The notes under the pieces were generated by a model that was not told the origin of the DNA, did no database searches, and worked only from the letters and a program-made list of their open reading frames with translations. A stretch of 64,000 bases of DNA. Origin: Acanthosepion lycidas (lineage: Eukaryota > Mollusca > Cephalopoda > Sepiida > Sepiidae). Position numbers and translations under genes: made by a program. The stretch is taken from NCBI GenBank assembly GCA_963932145.1, contig OZ010580.1:33437167-33501166 (forward strand), read 5' to 3'. Positions 12,011 through 24,212 of this stretch are shown here, in pieces (the first letter of the stretch is position 1; the number at the start of each line of letters is the position of its first letter).

Positions 12011-15000
12011 GAATAAATAAATAAAAAAATGAATGAAGGAGGTTGTCAGTTATGATGAAAAACTGGAAAATAGTGTAGGAGGTATTCTAGAGTAGTTGGT
12101 TGGACAGAGTTAAGTTCTGAGAAGGCAACATTTGACACAGGACTGTGTTGCAATCACAGATGTTGGATATTTACATGCAGATTTCTGGGTGTATTATTTA
12201 AGTTGGCCAAGAGGCTCTTATAATGTCTGTTAAAGCAATTACTAATTATTAACATACTTGATAATTTTCAGATCTATTATTAACTTATTTTATCAAAGAA
12301 GTGCTTTAACATACACATTTTAGCAGCTGCTTTATTTAGACTTCGTTTTTTTTATTTTTTTATATTATTTTGATTCATGTAAAATTTTATTTTATGAAAC
12401 ATACAACATAGAATATGGTAGTTATGGAAACTGGTAAGGAAAAAGTATATTTTAGGTATAATTATGAAGCTTATTATGTATATTGAATAATAAAGATTTA
12501 TGGAATACAATAAACAATGCTTTCTGAAGGTGTGTTGTCCTCGGACTCTTATCTTAGATAAGAATATAGGCAAGACAGAAAATAGAAGAAAAACTAAAAT
12601 AAACTGAATTGTATATTTAAAACTTGGTGTGTCAGTATATAGAAACATTGGCTGTATTTTAATATTTCAGCATGAAACTTAAAGTTTTAATGTTGTGTTT
12701 TCTTAGCAAGGTCAAGGGCAGATTTCTTACTGGAAGCTGAGTATCTGTCTGTTCCAAAGGATAATCACAGAACTCAACTATATAATAAGAGATACATTAG
12801 AAATACCATAATTTAAGGAAGGGTATTACTCAGTTTATTCTTTTGTGTCATATTCAGTGGAAATCAACTGTTATTTGTTTTTGAGAATACTTATTTTTTA
12901 AAGAAAATTTAACTAAAAACTAAAAATGATATCTAAGCAGAAGCTATAAAGTGCTTCTTCTTCCTTTATGTGTGTGTCTCTTCTGGATTTGTTTTATCAT
13001 GTCTCTCTACAACTTCCTGCCGCTAAGTGCTTTACCTTCTAGCTTTGTTCCCCTCTGCCATCTATACCTACTTTTTTAATACATGTATTTATTGAGTGCT
13101 ATATAGCCAGAAGGTCAACATTTACATGAGAAAGTATGTTTAAACAAAGTTGACACCTCTTCAACAAAAATAATAAGAATTGGAATTTACTAAAACTAGG
13201 GACCTCCACAAAAAACACAATACCTAAGGTTTAAAATAAATTAAAAAAACTATGAAAAATCTTTTTTGAATCTTTTATTTTAGTTTTAATTTCAAGTTAA
13301 TAGATTAAATTTGATATTTCTGATAAGCAAAATACCTTACTGTATTTGAAAAACTAATTTAAGTTGACTGGAAGGAGTTTTTATTTTTGGCTAAAATAGC
13401 TGATTAGCACCCTTTTTTAGTTGTCTTTCATTGCAATGTAATTCTCTTTATTAAAAAATCTTCCAAAAATAAAATATACTTTTTTGAAACTTTATTTGAG
13501 GAATATTAGCTGTTTTGAAGCATAATTAATCTGATTTGAAACAAATATTATTTACTTTAAGTTTAAAATATCATAGATAATCATTTTTTAACCCCACAGT
13601 AGCTTTATTGACATGTTGACAGCCTGATGACAGATCTAATGTTGTACTATGAAGACTTTATCTGTAAAACATAATTGAAGAAAATTGAAGCACATTTTTT
13701 ATATAATTTTTAAGTACACAGTAATCTTAAAAATTTAGGAAAATATTCTCTTTAATCTAATTTTTTATTGTATTTTAGAAATATTTGTTTAAATTTACTA
13801 TAGTTACCACTTCTACTTTCTGATAATATTGTGTATGGTGGCCCATATTTAGAAAAATCAGCATGTTTATACACATAAAAAGAATTAACATTTTTTTTAA
13901 AGTCTTGGTGTTTGATGATTTGTATTAAGATTTTCTATTCATGATTACTAAATATAGTTTTCATGTAATAATAATATTCATCTAAAAGCTGAAATTAATG
14001 CAGAATTTTAAAAGATTTAAAACTTAATAAGTTTTTCTAATTAAAATTTAAAAAAATTAAAACAAATAAAAATTCATTATTCATTGAAAAAATTTTTTTC
14101 TTAAAACAATAGTGTCCTTGACATATCTTATTTATAAAAGCAATTAAAATATTTTCTAATTAAATAATGTATAAGTTTTATTGCATTTTTATTTTATGAT
14201 TCAGAGCAGATTTTCAGTATATGATTTTTCTGTTTGTCAAAAACAAATTGGTGATTTAAATTCTCCAAGGAATCCTGATTTTAACTAATATAGATATGAA
14301 AAGTCTGAAATTTTAATTTCACAAAATTTTATAAAATTAAGTGGGTGTAACAGATGTAAAAAAAAAATATTTTTATCAAGATTTTCTAAAAAATAAATTT
14401 TTAAAAAATAATTTAATTAATTTGTGAATAAGTCTTGAAAATTTAATTAAAATCTAACAATTATTTGATTTTTGCTAGAATTTTCAAAACAATGTGTTTT
14501 TAATACCAAAAAATGATGCTGAAATTTGCAATACTAATCTTTGGCCCACCCACTGATGCAAGAAAAACAAGATTTTTAACAAAATGTTGAACATGCTAGA
14601 AAGGATTTAAAAATTTAGTAAAATAATAAAAAAATCTACTTTGGTCTTTCCTTTTAATAATAAACATTTTGAAGATTAAAATTTTGTTTTTATCAAGTTT
14701 GGGGCATTTTTTCATTATGGCATGCTCTTTTTGAAAATTTTTGGATGTACCTAACTAAAACTCAACAATTTTGGTTGTCTCCCTAATATCTAATCCTACA
14801 ACAGAATGAACAATTTTGGAAAAGATTGACTGGTTAAATACCATGTGTCGAGGGAAGCAATTAAATATACAAAGAGTTTGACATTCAAGAAACACGAGTG
14901 CCAGTTGATAACACATGGCAAGAGCTCTTTTTCAATGACCCACAGTTGCAAAAGTTAGGTAGCAGAGCCCTTGTAGTTGCAAGTGATACATTTAGCTTAT

Positions 15001-16454
15001 ATATCAGGTAGAAGGAAGTAGACTAAGACATAATTCTTCCATTGTGATGGTGTGGGAATAAAGGCTGACTCTTTGCAGACACAACCAAAGAGAGAAGTTC
15101 TCACTGACCATTGAGAGAGTATCTCTGACAGACAGTAAAAAGACAAGGAAAGAAAAGCTCTGACTGTAGAGAGACAAGACAAAGTTCTCTGATCTAACTA
15201 TAGAGAAACAAGAGAACAGGGTCTTTCTCTAACACACTTATCAGGCTTTTTATCTTAAAAAAAAAAATCAACAGCTATTTTTTTCTTTTTTTGCACCATC
15301 TAGTAGCAAGAGGAGATAACCTCAGTTTTAATTTTAATTTTTTTTTTAAATCCTTCTTTGTAGGGGTTAGTTCATCATTAGAAGCCACTTTATTCTTACA
15401 TGAATGTTAAATTTAAATTTGTCATTTTATTATTGTATCATTTTCTCAAATCCAGTTTAGCAACATGTCAATTTTCTATGTAAAAAATAACGTTTCTGTT
15501 TTTAAATTTATCTTTCTATACAGACTTTGAAGGTCATATATCTGAATAGACAAACACATTGACAATATGCATTCAAACAATTAATCTTTTCTTAGGCTGG
15601 CATTGTTGATTTACAACTTGAGGTTCATGTTTAAGTGTGGACTTGTATTTTGCATGAGGTATATGTATTTAAGGCATAAAGTTATTTCTTGGCTTTTAAT
15701 TAAACATCTTATTTTTTTTTCCTAAATATCAAAAACTTCAGTTGCTATATTTTTTAAGAATACCAGAAGAGGTTCTCACCTTTATAAAAAAGTGACCTAT
15801 GACTTTTCCTAGTTATTCTTGTTAAGCTTATAGACCAGGCAGACATATATAAATTTTGAGTTTTGTATTCTCTAGAGTATTGCTTATGAAGGACAAACAG
15901 ACAATTTCTCAGAATTATATCCATAGTGCAAAACTTTTTCTTTGTTTATTGTTCAAGACTTATATGTACCTGTCATCTAACACCAATTAAAAACTAATTT
16001 ACTAGTAACACTTTATAATATTCCTTTAGTAGCAACTATGCTTGAAAGTTCACTTAAGGAAAATATGCTCGCTATCAAATTAGTACATGTGACCAACTTA
16101 TAACATACAAGTAGATAATTTGACTTTTAGTTGAGTCTATAAGATCAAATATAAATTATTGCTTTGTAATTGCTGGGGTTTCAGCAAAAACAGTCATGTT
16201 ATATACTCACCGATACAAAAACATGATTTTGCTGAAATACCTTATTTAGTTTTTCCAAAAATAAACACAATTTCAGTAGAACAATTATGAGAAGGCAAGT
16301 GAAAAAAATCAGAAACCTATTTATTTTTTATAATTATCTGTATATTTTATGCTTCTTTTTTAACAGTAATATTGATAATTGCAGTTTAACTGATGAAAGA
16401 TGATTTTGGAATTTTGCTGTTTTGAAATTCATACTTATAAGCAGACTTAGAGGT
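12011..16454. other. AT-rich stretch, no recognised gene
   Basis: This long stretch has no ORF with recognisable content. Two subregions are less AT-rich: 12950-13080, without a coherent frame, and 14780-15240. In the latter, 15070-15230 carries loosely repeated phrases (GTTCTCACTGACCATTGAGAGAG, then CTCTGACTGTAGAGAGACAA and TTCTCTGATCTAACTATAGAGAAAC), a degenerate tandem repeat of about 50 bp. 13200-14700 is very AT-rich with many short A and T runs. Confidence 0.5.
16177..16242. repeat. Short imperfect hairpin
   Basis: GGTTTCAGCAAAAACAGTCATGTT on the left pairs with ACATGATTTTGCTGAAATACC on the right around a 16-base loop. There is a small bulge. No flanking duplication or promoter motif is visible. 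Confidence 0.5.
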
Positions 16455-16700
16455 GCAGGAAGCTAAATGGTTAACAGCACATAAAAAGAAATTAGTAAGC
16501 ACATCTGAGACAATTTGTGTTCCTTTTGGACTAATGACTTTGGAAAAGGCATGAATGTATATCTTCTCTCAGCTATGGGTAAAATATTAAGGTGGATTTG
16601 GCTCTCTAGTCTTCGTTAGTGACCAGTTTAGGAGAAGGACAACTCTGAATTCAAAATCAGGAGTAAAATCTCATTCGCATCATTTATGGTTAAAAACAGC
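16455..16700 (+). repeat. SINE-like element
   Basis: The start carries an RNA polymerase III A-box-like motif, AGCTAAATGGTTAACAGC (near 16461). The body TTGGAAAAGGCATGAATG, then CTCTAGTCTTCGTTAGTGAC and TTTAGGAGAAGGACAA aligns in order with the body of the SINE at 42285-42525. A clear B box is not visible, so this copy is diverged. The family resembles tRNA-derived SINEs known from cephalopods; that assignment is inference. Confidence 0.5.
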
Positions 16701-16924
16701 AAAATGTTGGAGGTTTGCAATCCTACTGCATAAAAATCTATTTGCTCAGATAATTGATATGTAAATCAAAGGACTGGAGAAAATTAAGTACGAACAGAAT
16801 TTCTTGTTTTTTTTTTCTATTATCACCATTTCTTTAATTATCTCTTATATTAATCTAATGACATTTCTGCTTTCATCATTGTTATATATCTCTTATAGTT
16901 TTTATTATTCATGTTATTTATATA

Positions 16925-17070
16925 TTAGTGGAGCTGTGTAGTGGTATAATATTTATCAGTGTAAAAATGGAATCAATGAATACAGTTCAAATTCTGGTTG
17001 AGGTTATGTGTCTTCACATGTCCTTGGTAAAAGGAAGAATCTAATTCTATTTGGACTGTCCCACCACCAT
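16925..17070 (+). repeat. SINE-like fragment with A and B boxes
   Basis: GAGCTGTGTAGTGGTATAAT (A-box-like) is followed about 50 bp later by CAGTTCAAATTCTGG (B-box-like, consensus GGTTCRANNCC). Next comes CACATGTCCTTGGTAAAAGG, which aligns with GCACAAATGCCCTTGGAAAAG of the SINE at 42.3 kb. It is truncated after roughly 150 bp. Confidence 0.5.
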
Positions 17071-17489
17071 ATGTTTTGAAAAAGGCCTTTTAATTGATTT
17101 GCCACATTGATTTATTGAAGTGAGCAATCAGATTAGGGAATTTGTTTCTTGTTATATGTGCCATGTAGCCTAATGTAAGCTGTCTCATGTTAGAGAAAGT
17201 AACAACTGCCAAAGATACCACCTCCTTGAGATATCATGATAGATCTAGCATGATAACCTTTATTACACAAATGAGTTATAGTGTCTATAATTCATTTGGA
17301 TTTTACAAGCAAGTAAAATCTACTATTAACAGTTTTAACAGGTATTAGACATTTTCTCTTTGTAATAAGAGTAATCTATAATTTATATGAAAATGCCAAA
17401 CTAATTTGGAGGAAAAGGTTTTTCTTTTTGCTTCCAGCTAAAAAGGAAAATATTAAAAATGAGATTTTCTGTAATATATTACAATTTAC

Positions 17490-17649
17490 AATATGATAGG
17501 ATAAGGAACAAATAGGAGATGTTTATAAATTTAATATATTTCATATTTTATTTAAACTTCATCAGAAAATGAAATATGGACGAGAAAATAAATAGGAAGC
17601 AAAACGTTAAATTTATAAACATTTTCTATTTGTTCCTGATCCTGTCATT
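17490..17649. repeat. Inverted repeat, about 44 bp arms
   Basis: Left arm 17490-17533 (AGGATAAGGAACAAATAGGA onward) and right arm 17607-17649 (TTAAATTTATAAACATTTTC onward) are reverse complements with few mismatches. The 70-bp centre itself holds a small palindrome (CATATTTTATTT.../...GAAAATGAAATATG). It may be a small foldback transposon; no target duplication is clear. Confidence 0.7.
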
Positions 17650-17854
17650 ATGTCAGATTTTAATCCATATTTGATTTCAATTCAATTAAAAATATATAAT
17701 ATGCCATTATTGTGATGGCATTGATATGTCATTTTACTTCAGATACAAAGTTAACCTTTAGCACACTGCCCTATTACTTCCCTTTCTACTGAATTCTTTT
17801 TCAAAGCCTCACAGTTGCATTATCCTTATTGTTAATTTTAGTCAAAGTTGTTTT

Positions 17855-17990
17855 CTGTTGCCATAGCAGGATATGACAACACATCTATGAAATTCAAACA
17901 CATTATTGTTCAGGGATCAGAGCCACTTTCAGTGGCAGGATAAACTTTTTGTACAGCATATGAAGACATACAGTGATAAATGTTAAAATA
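17855..17990 (+). repeat. Dispersed repeat, copy 2
   Basis: Same-orientation homologue of 5915-6045, with the landmarks TTGCCATAGCAGGATATGAC, ACATTATTGTTCA and CACTTTCAGTGGCAGGATAA in order. It looks better preserved than copy 1. No coding potential. Confidence 0.55.
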
Positions 17991-20393
17991 ATTTCATAAA
18001 ATCACTTGCAATATTTATCAAATTTTCTGTCATATTTTGTTCTATTTTCAAGTATTTTAGGTTCTATTTACTTTTTAGCATTTATTGGTCATACGATTCA
18101 TTTTTACAGGATTTTAATAAAATTTACTATTTAAGGGCTGTTTAATTTTTTATTGTATTTTTCCAAATTTTGAATCTTGTCTTGTATAATGGAATCAAAA
18201 TTGTGAATAAATTCTCCCAAGTTCATGTTTTGTTCTGTATTTGTTCCAGTACTTTAGACTGTCTTATCAAAAACTGGATGTTGTCAGTATGGTAGACAAG
18301 GTTTTCTTTTCTACATCTTGGTATTTATTATTTTAATATTGGCAAAATAGAATAAAAAATTAAATGAACAGAAATTGTTGATTAAATTTGTTTGGACTTA
18401 TGTAAGCCAAGCAAAGAAATCATGATTAATTTGCATAAAATTTATTTTAATGTGTGTGCATGTGTATTGCTATTTTAGCTGGATTAGATAAAAAAAAAAA
18501 AAACTATTTTATTGAAGTAACAATTCATCTGCCTGATTGCACTTTTGCTCAAAATTATGATTACTTTGGTACAAGATATAATGGGTTTAATGGATTACTG
18601 TCATTATGAATTGGTTATTTCATTTCAAGTCTCTTTTCTTATTAAAAGGAAAATTCCATAACCATTGTATGCATACAGCTAAGTGATTTTATTAAAGGAG
18701 ACAAAAAAATGAAAATGAAGGCAAATGTGTCAATCATAAACTGTTTCAAATTGTATTATAAATCAATTTTTAAGTGGTATTGAAAGATTTTGAAACTGTC
18801 TTGTTTTAGTTTCTAGTGTATAAATCATCTTAAATTTTATCTCAATTAATGAACTGTGGTGGCAACATGTGTTTGTGATCCAATTGCTTCTGGACATATT
18901 ACATGACTTTTTGGCAATGTAAAGCAAGAAATTATCATTTAATTTTATTTATAACTTTTGCCAAAACATTTTTTGTATTTAGAGAAATATTTATTGATTA
19001 TTGATTTCGAAATTTTGAGACAAAAATGATTGGATGGGGATTTGTTTGATGGGACAGATAATACTTTTGGTATGGGAATATATTAAATAAGTACATGTCT
19101 ATATTTTTTATGTTTCTGCATATTTCACTTTTTTAGATGAAGCAAAATTTAAAAAAAAAAAAACAGTGTTAATGGAAGAAGGAGAATTAAAAAAGATAAT
19201 TAATGTCTGCAATGATGTATTTGCCTTAACCAGTCATATAGTAATAAAGTGGAATAAATTTTTGTCTGTGAAACACAATAAACACATTTTTTAAAGACAT
19301 CAATTCATGAACTTTTATTTTCGTCTAAGGATACCAGAATAATAATTCATACTCTTAGGTGTCAAATAGAAGGCGGGGATGTTTGCTTTTATTTTGGGGA
19401 GTGAATGTTTACTAATTTTGTACTTTTCTTGAGAGCTCATGCAGGAAACAGTAATTATTCATTGTAGTTATTATATTTTAATTGTATGTTTTTATGATTC
19501 CATTGTTTAAAAAATATTGTTTTCATTTTTTTTTTTTTTTTTTACTCTTTCCAGACTTACCACATTCTGTTTTTTGAATATTGTTTAATATTAGTTTAAA
19601 AAAACGTTTCTTTATGTAAATTTTAAATTTTCGACCTTTTAAATGATTTCCTGACCTCTACTTTTATTAAGGCCCCTAATTTATTGCACGCTGAGAAAAA
19701 TTCAGCCTTCTATCAAGACACCTTTCCCTTGTATTAGGCACTTAAGAGTAAACTGATGATCGTCATCTTATTGGTCACCAAAATACAATTCAAGCAACTT
19801 TAATTATTGCTTGTTGGGATCTACCTTTTATTTAAAATTTCAGTTTGAGAATGAGAGGTTGAACAAGGGATGATAGTTCTTTCAGGTAAATTGTTTGACC
19901 ATCATATAGCCAGTCAAACCCCTCCAAAATCTGATTCTTACGTTTCTGTTGACATTGAATTGACAATAACCTGGTACTGTTTGATTCTGTCCACTCTGGC
20001 TGCCTATTGACTGCTTGAATGGCCAAAACTTGAATTGTCTTGAATAATTAGGAAATGTTGCTAAATATCCTTTTTCATGCACCCAGTGACAAAAACATTC
20101 CATTACACATATGCTTAAATTCATGTGACTCAAATTTGTCTTGTTTTCAATGGCCTCTGTTTTAATGTTGATGTATTACATCTATGTTTACCTTATGAAT
20201 TCAAGCCACACTACTGAATGTATTACAATAGATTACTGGTGGAAAGATTGGTATAACTTAAGAATACACTGAAATTGTATTACTTTGTATGAGATTAAGC
20301 AAAATATCAAGCCATTAACAATTTCTTTTTAATTAATAAAACTTGTATTGATATAATGGGTAACAAAATTTCTTAAAAATTATTTTCTTGTTT
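17991..20393. other. AT-rich stretch, no recognised gene
   Basis: It contains poly(A)/poly(T) runs (for example 18490-18504 and 19526-19543) and nothing that I can name. The 83- and 64-codon minus-strand openings at 19832-20133 have no recognisable motif and overlap each other in two frames. Confidence 0.5.
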
Positions 20394-22600
20394 TAATCAT
20401 TTCACCCAAAGCAAAGCAATAAAGCCAGTAAGATGCAAAGTGTTACTTAGTGTTAGAGAATATGAGAGAGAAAAACACTATTAAGGAGAGAGAACAATAA
20501 AAGAACAAAGAAGATAATGATTGACATTGAAGCAACTAGGAGTAAATAGTTGAGTCATCAACATAGATACCAAGTTGAGAACTGATGACATCAGGAAGGA
20601 TATTTATGAAAATTAGGAACAAAGTAGGTCCAAGGATAGAGCCCTGAGGAATACCTGCATTAATGCAAAAAAATCTAGAATAGTGACCATTCAGGACAAC
20701 TTTCATTTCCTGATGGGATAAAAAAGATTGAATCAGATCAAAAATTCACCCAAAAATACCATAAGCTTTGAACTTGTGAAAATGACCAGTATGCTAAACA
20801 CTGTCAAATGCTTTTGAGATATCCAAAGCAACAGCTCAAGCTTCACAATTCTTATCCAAAGATTGATAGACGTTTTCAGCAATAACCATTAATACATCAG
20901 CAGTTAACCTAGAGAAGAAAAAGCCATATTGCTTATCCAAAAGAAGACTCTGAGAGGTGAGATGTTTAACCAATTCAGAGTTGATTAGAGCGTCTAGTAC
21001 TTTGCCAAAAAGAGGTAGAAGACTAATAGGCTAATAGAAGGATCAGACAGTTTGCCTGAGTTCTTAAAGATTGGAATTACAGAAGAGGATTTCCAACAAG
21101 CAGGAAAGCAAGAAGCAGCAATGCATTTATTGTAGAGTTTATAGAGAACTGGAGCCAGTTCAGGAGCATATTTCTTAAGGATTATTGCAAGGATACCATC
21201 AAGTTCACATGCTGTGTGAAGATTCAGTTTAGAGATGATAACAGAAACGATGGATAGAGATATGCATATTGCTAAATAGAAACTTAATTCTAAATGGAAA
21301 GTCAGGCAGATACTCCAGATGAATCAAGAGTAGAATTTGAAGAGAATTTATGAACAAAACATTCTGCCTCATTGGCAGAAGATGTTAACACCTCAAATTG
21401 AGTGAAGAGAGGACGAATAGAAGACTTACTCTTATTTAAGACACTATTACAGAGCTGCCAGTAGTCACAAGAGCCAAAATTATTAGAATGAGACACTGTA
21501 TAGCCTCTATCTCAGAACTATCATGCTGGCACACCCATAAAAAGTGATTCCTGTGGGCTATAGTGGCTGAACAAGCTGGTGTGAATCAAGGAGAAGATTA
21601 TGATTTCACCTGGTATTTGTGAGAAGGTATAAAAGCCTCAATGCCGGCTCTAACCCAAGAAGAAACCTCTGTGGCACAATTCTCAATAAGAAGGTTAAGA
21701 ATATCAATCCAAGTAGCATCTTGATTAAAGTCACAAAATGAATCCCAATCAGTATGCTGATAACAGAAAGAAGTCTTGTGAATACGATGTTCCTTTGTAA
21801 TCGACGACTTAAAAGAAATCAAAAGTGATGTGAATTGCCAAGAGAACAGGGTTGTGATGCTCTACAAGAGTTACAAGAAGAGGTAAGAAATAGAATCAAG
21901 TTTATTAGGGAAATGAGTCGGAAAATCCACTATTTGACTGAAAGACTGAGCAATGGAAAAATTAAAAGTCTGAATACTGGCAACATCAGTAACATTAGAA
22001 TGCTTAAGCCACTTGACATGATGAACATTAAAATCACTAAATACAAAAATATTAGCAGATGAATGCAGAGAGAGAGAGCCATTTTTATATTATCAGAAAT
22101 GTTGTTTAATATATTACCATCATGAGAAGAACAACAATAAAGGAAAAAGATATGGTTAACAGAATGCAATCATGAAAGTCAAAAGCACATGAAAGAATCT
22201 GGGGACTTAAGAGACAATTCCCTTGCAACTGGGAGATTTTCACAAATATAAACACTGAAGTCATACATATGTATCCTAGAATCTTTTCAGCAAATCGGAA
22301 GATAGTCTGGAACAGAGAATTCATTGGTAGCAATAGAAGAATTTAAATTAGTTTCACAAAGTGCAAAGATATCTGGAGACTGTTTCAAAAGAAAAGATTC
22401 AAGACCGCAGAAATTAGAATGAATGCCACGAATGTTGGAGAAAGAAATGTTGAAGAGGGTAGGTGATTTTTGCTTTACTGGTTTACACATATATCTTTCC
22501 ATTGTACCTGTCATGAGAAAATTTTGTTTTAAGAAGAAAAAGGTCAAAATAATTATCACTATCATCTATAGCAATAAAACGGGCCAGAAGGTGGCTAAGA
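20394..22600 (-). mobile_element. Jockey-type LINE copy 1, internally deleted
   Basis: It is oriented on the minus strand and reaches from the endonuclease start (about 22565) to the 3' end. The 3' end on the plus strand reads TTTTAATCATTTCACCC AAAGCAA, a signature shared with copies at 24.2, 35.2 and 58.4 kb. Near 20530 the 3' UTR text (GATAATGATTGACATTG) jumps directly to the palm region (AGTAAATAGTTGAGTCATCAAC). About 700 bp encoding the C-terminus, present in copy 2, is therefore missing. This is the copy that extends furthest toward the ORF2 start. Confidence 0.82.
20540..22565 (-). pseudogene. Jockey-type LINE ORF2: endonuclease and reverse transcriptase
   Basis: The N-terminal APE-type endonuclease is readable: FSNIRGIHSN, then QSPDIFALCETNLNSSI (22287-22470), a serine/valine-rich middle 'LLHSVNHIFFLYCC' (about 22130), and the 'ANIFVFSDFNVHHVKWL' segment (about 22000-22050) containing the D-F-N core. 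Downstream follow the linker 'SCDYWQLCNSVLN' (about 21450) and the RT palm, whose active site reads IYVDDSTIY near 20540-20566 (YxDD box). Such proteins nick target DNA and reverse-transcribe their own mRNA. Frameshifts and stops occur throughout the RT, so it is dead. The part downstream of the palm is deleted. Confidence 0.8.
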
Positions 22601-23194
22601 CAAAAGTATAATGTAGCCCCGGGGTTGCCCATCGGAAATACATAGAGAGACACCAATCTATGCGCAACATATCACTACAAATACCTTGTGCAACTGTTGA
22701 TCAGAGCAGCCTCTTTAAATGTTAACAAAGAGTTCAGGCTCCTTACTACCAGTCAGAAGCAGCAACCAGAAAACTGCCAACCCAGTACCCTCATAATGAA
22801 AAGTTGCAGCCACTGATCAGTCAGATCACCAAAATATTAAGACAGTTAAATCATTATGGGCATGGAGAAAAAGAACTGGTAAGCCATATCTTAAACAAGA
22901 AACCAGGATTAATCTCTACTCCTGTTCAATAAACATGGAAGGAGTACTGGCTGGGTGATAGGTGAACCTATTTATTCCTATTAACCTGTTCACAGCAAAG
23001 TAGGCAGGGTGCTTTTATTGAGACACCATCTTTAGGAAGGTTATTGAATAAGGTTCTAGACCCCTTCCAGATTGTTTATAGATATAGTGTGTTGACATAG
23101 AAATCAACACTGCATAGTGATTGCCAGTTCTATGCCATCTTCAGACCAAGATGAAAGTGACAGACACCATGCAGTGTTAATTAATATTTTCACA

Positions 23195-23197
<3 letters not shown>
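22601..23197. other. Sequence upstream of LINE copy 1, unassigned
   Basis: Less AT-rich than average. It lies immediately 5' of the LINE ORF2 on the minus strand and may be its 5' UTR/ORF1 remnant, or an older repeat. I could not read a zinc-knuckle or RRM-like ORF1. Confidence 0.35.

Positions 23198-23263
<66 letters not shown>
23198..23263. repeat. (TA)n microsatellite with (CA) end
   Basis: About 29 TA units followed by ACACACACA. Confidence 0.95.
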
Positions 23264-23264
<1 letters not shown>

Positions 23265-23530
23265 GTGTGCATGTGATTTATTGAGCATAACATTTGTCTG
23301 ATCTGCAATCACTTGTGTAGAATACCTTGTGACAATTCAATTCATGAATCAGTTCAGAAGTAATAGTCTGAAACACTGGTTTGCTAATCATTACTTCATG
23401 GTAAGGTGAACATGTAAACTTATAGTTCATTGATCAATGTGGTTGACTAGATATGAAAAATCTATTTCTGATCCTAAAATATGGTTTAATTCAAGTAAAT
23501 TGACAAATTTTAGTGGATTAATGGCAATTA

Positions 23531-24076
23531 TTAATTGAATACATGTAAAAAAAATGCCATTAGCATGATAATTGAAATAATGACTTTATTTAAGGAGATG
23601 AAGAATAAAACGTGATGTGGTGGTTTGAGTGATTGAACATGGTAAGATGAATAAGGCTGATAGCTGAAAAGTATCCACTCGACTGTTTTTATCATTGTGA
23701 TCATCTCATTTACGGTTAATTGGTCTATTTTTATACAAATAATTTTCTTCTTACATTTGTATATCAATTTATATCTTATTATAATTTCAATTAACATAGC
23801 ATTAAAACTTAAAAAAGAACACCAGAAGACACTGGATGTGCAAAGTGTTCCCAAAACTGAAATGATTAAAAAGAAATGCAAAATGTCTTCTATTAGTTGT
23901 GGCAATTGCTTCAATAACTTTACCATTCCTATCTCAGGTATAAATCTGAAGTTGTATCTTATAAATGACTTCTGTGTACAGTCAACTTCCAATTCTACTC
24001 CTTTTAAGCTGAGCAATCTCAAGGCATTAAAAATTAATAAAATTATTGACTTTTTCGAATTTGTATTGCCAACCAT
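23531..24076 (-). CDS. Unassigned 181-codon ORF, doubtful
   Basis: This is the longest uninterrupted frame in the window, opening with ATG at 24076. The opposite strand is also open over 23697-24101 (134 codons). The minus product is hydrophobic and I/L/F/K-rich with possible membrane-like stretches (ILHFFLIISVLGTLC; VIISIIMLMAFFLHVF). The plus product has one hydrophobic stretch near its start and then a charged, cysteine-containing part. Neither resembles a family I know. No Kozak context, splice site or repeat evidence favours either strand. A chance opening is quite possible, since this is AT-rich DNA between two LINEs. Confidence 0.15.
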   Translation of the reverse strand: MVGNTNSKKSIILLIFNALRLLSLKGVELEVDCTQKSFIRYNFRFIPEIGMVKLLKQLPQLIEDILHFFLIISVLGTLCTSSVFWCSFLSFNAMLIEIIIRYKLIYKCKKKIICIKIDQLTVNEMITMIKTVEWILFSYQPYSSYHVQSLKPPHHVLFFISLNKVIISIIMLMAFFLHVFN

Positions 24077-24212
24077 TCTGTCAAATGTGAAAGTGCTCTG
24101 AAGGATAGGTCCTGCATTAACTGATTCAGCATTGGAATTTAGAATAATCAGTCAGAAAAACAAGATTAATCGAGCATAGAATAAAATGAGGATGCTGAAT
24201 TTTTTATTTTTT

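Noticed and set aside
12352-12648. 98-codon minus-strand ORF
   Set aside because: Hydrophobic I/Y/F-rich composition with no motif; expected for random AT-rich DNA.
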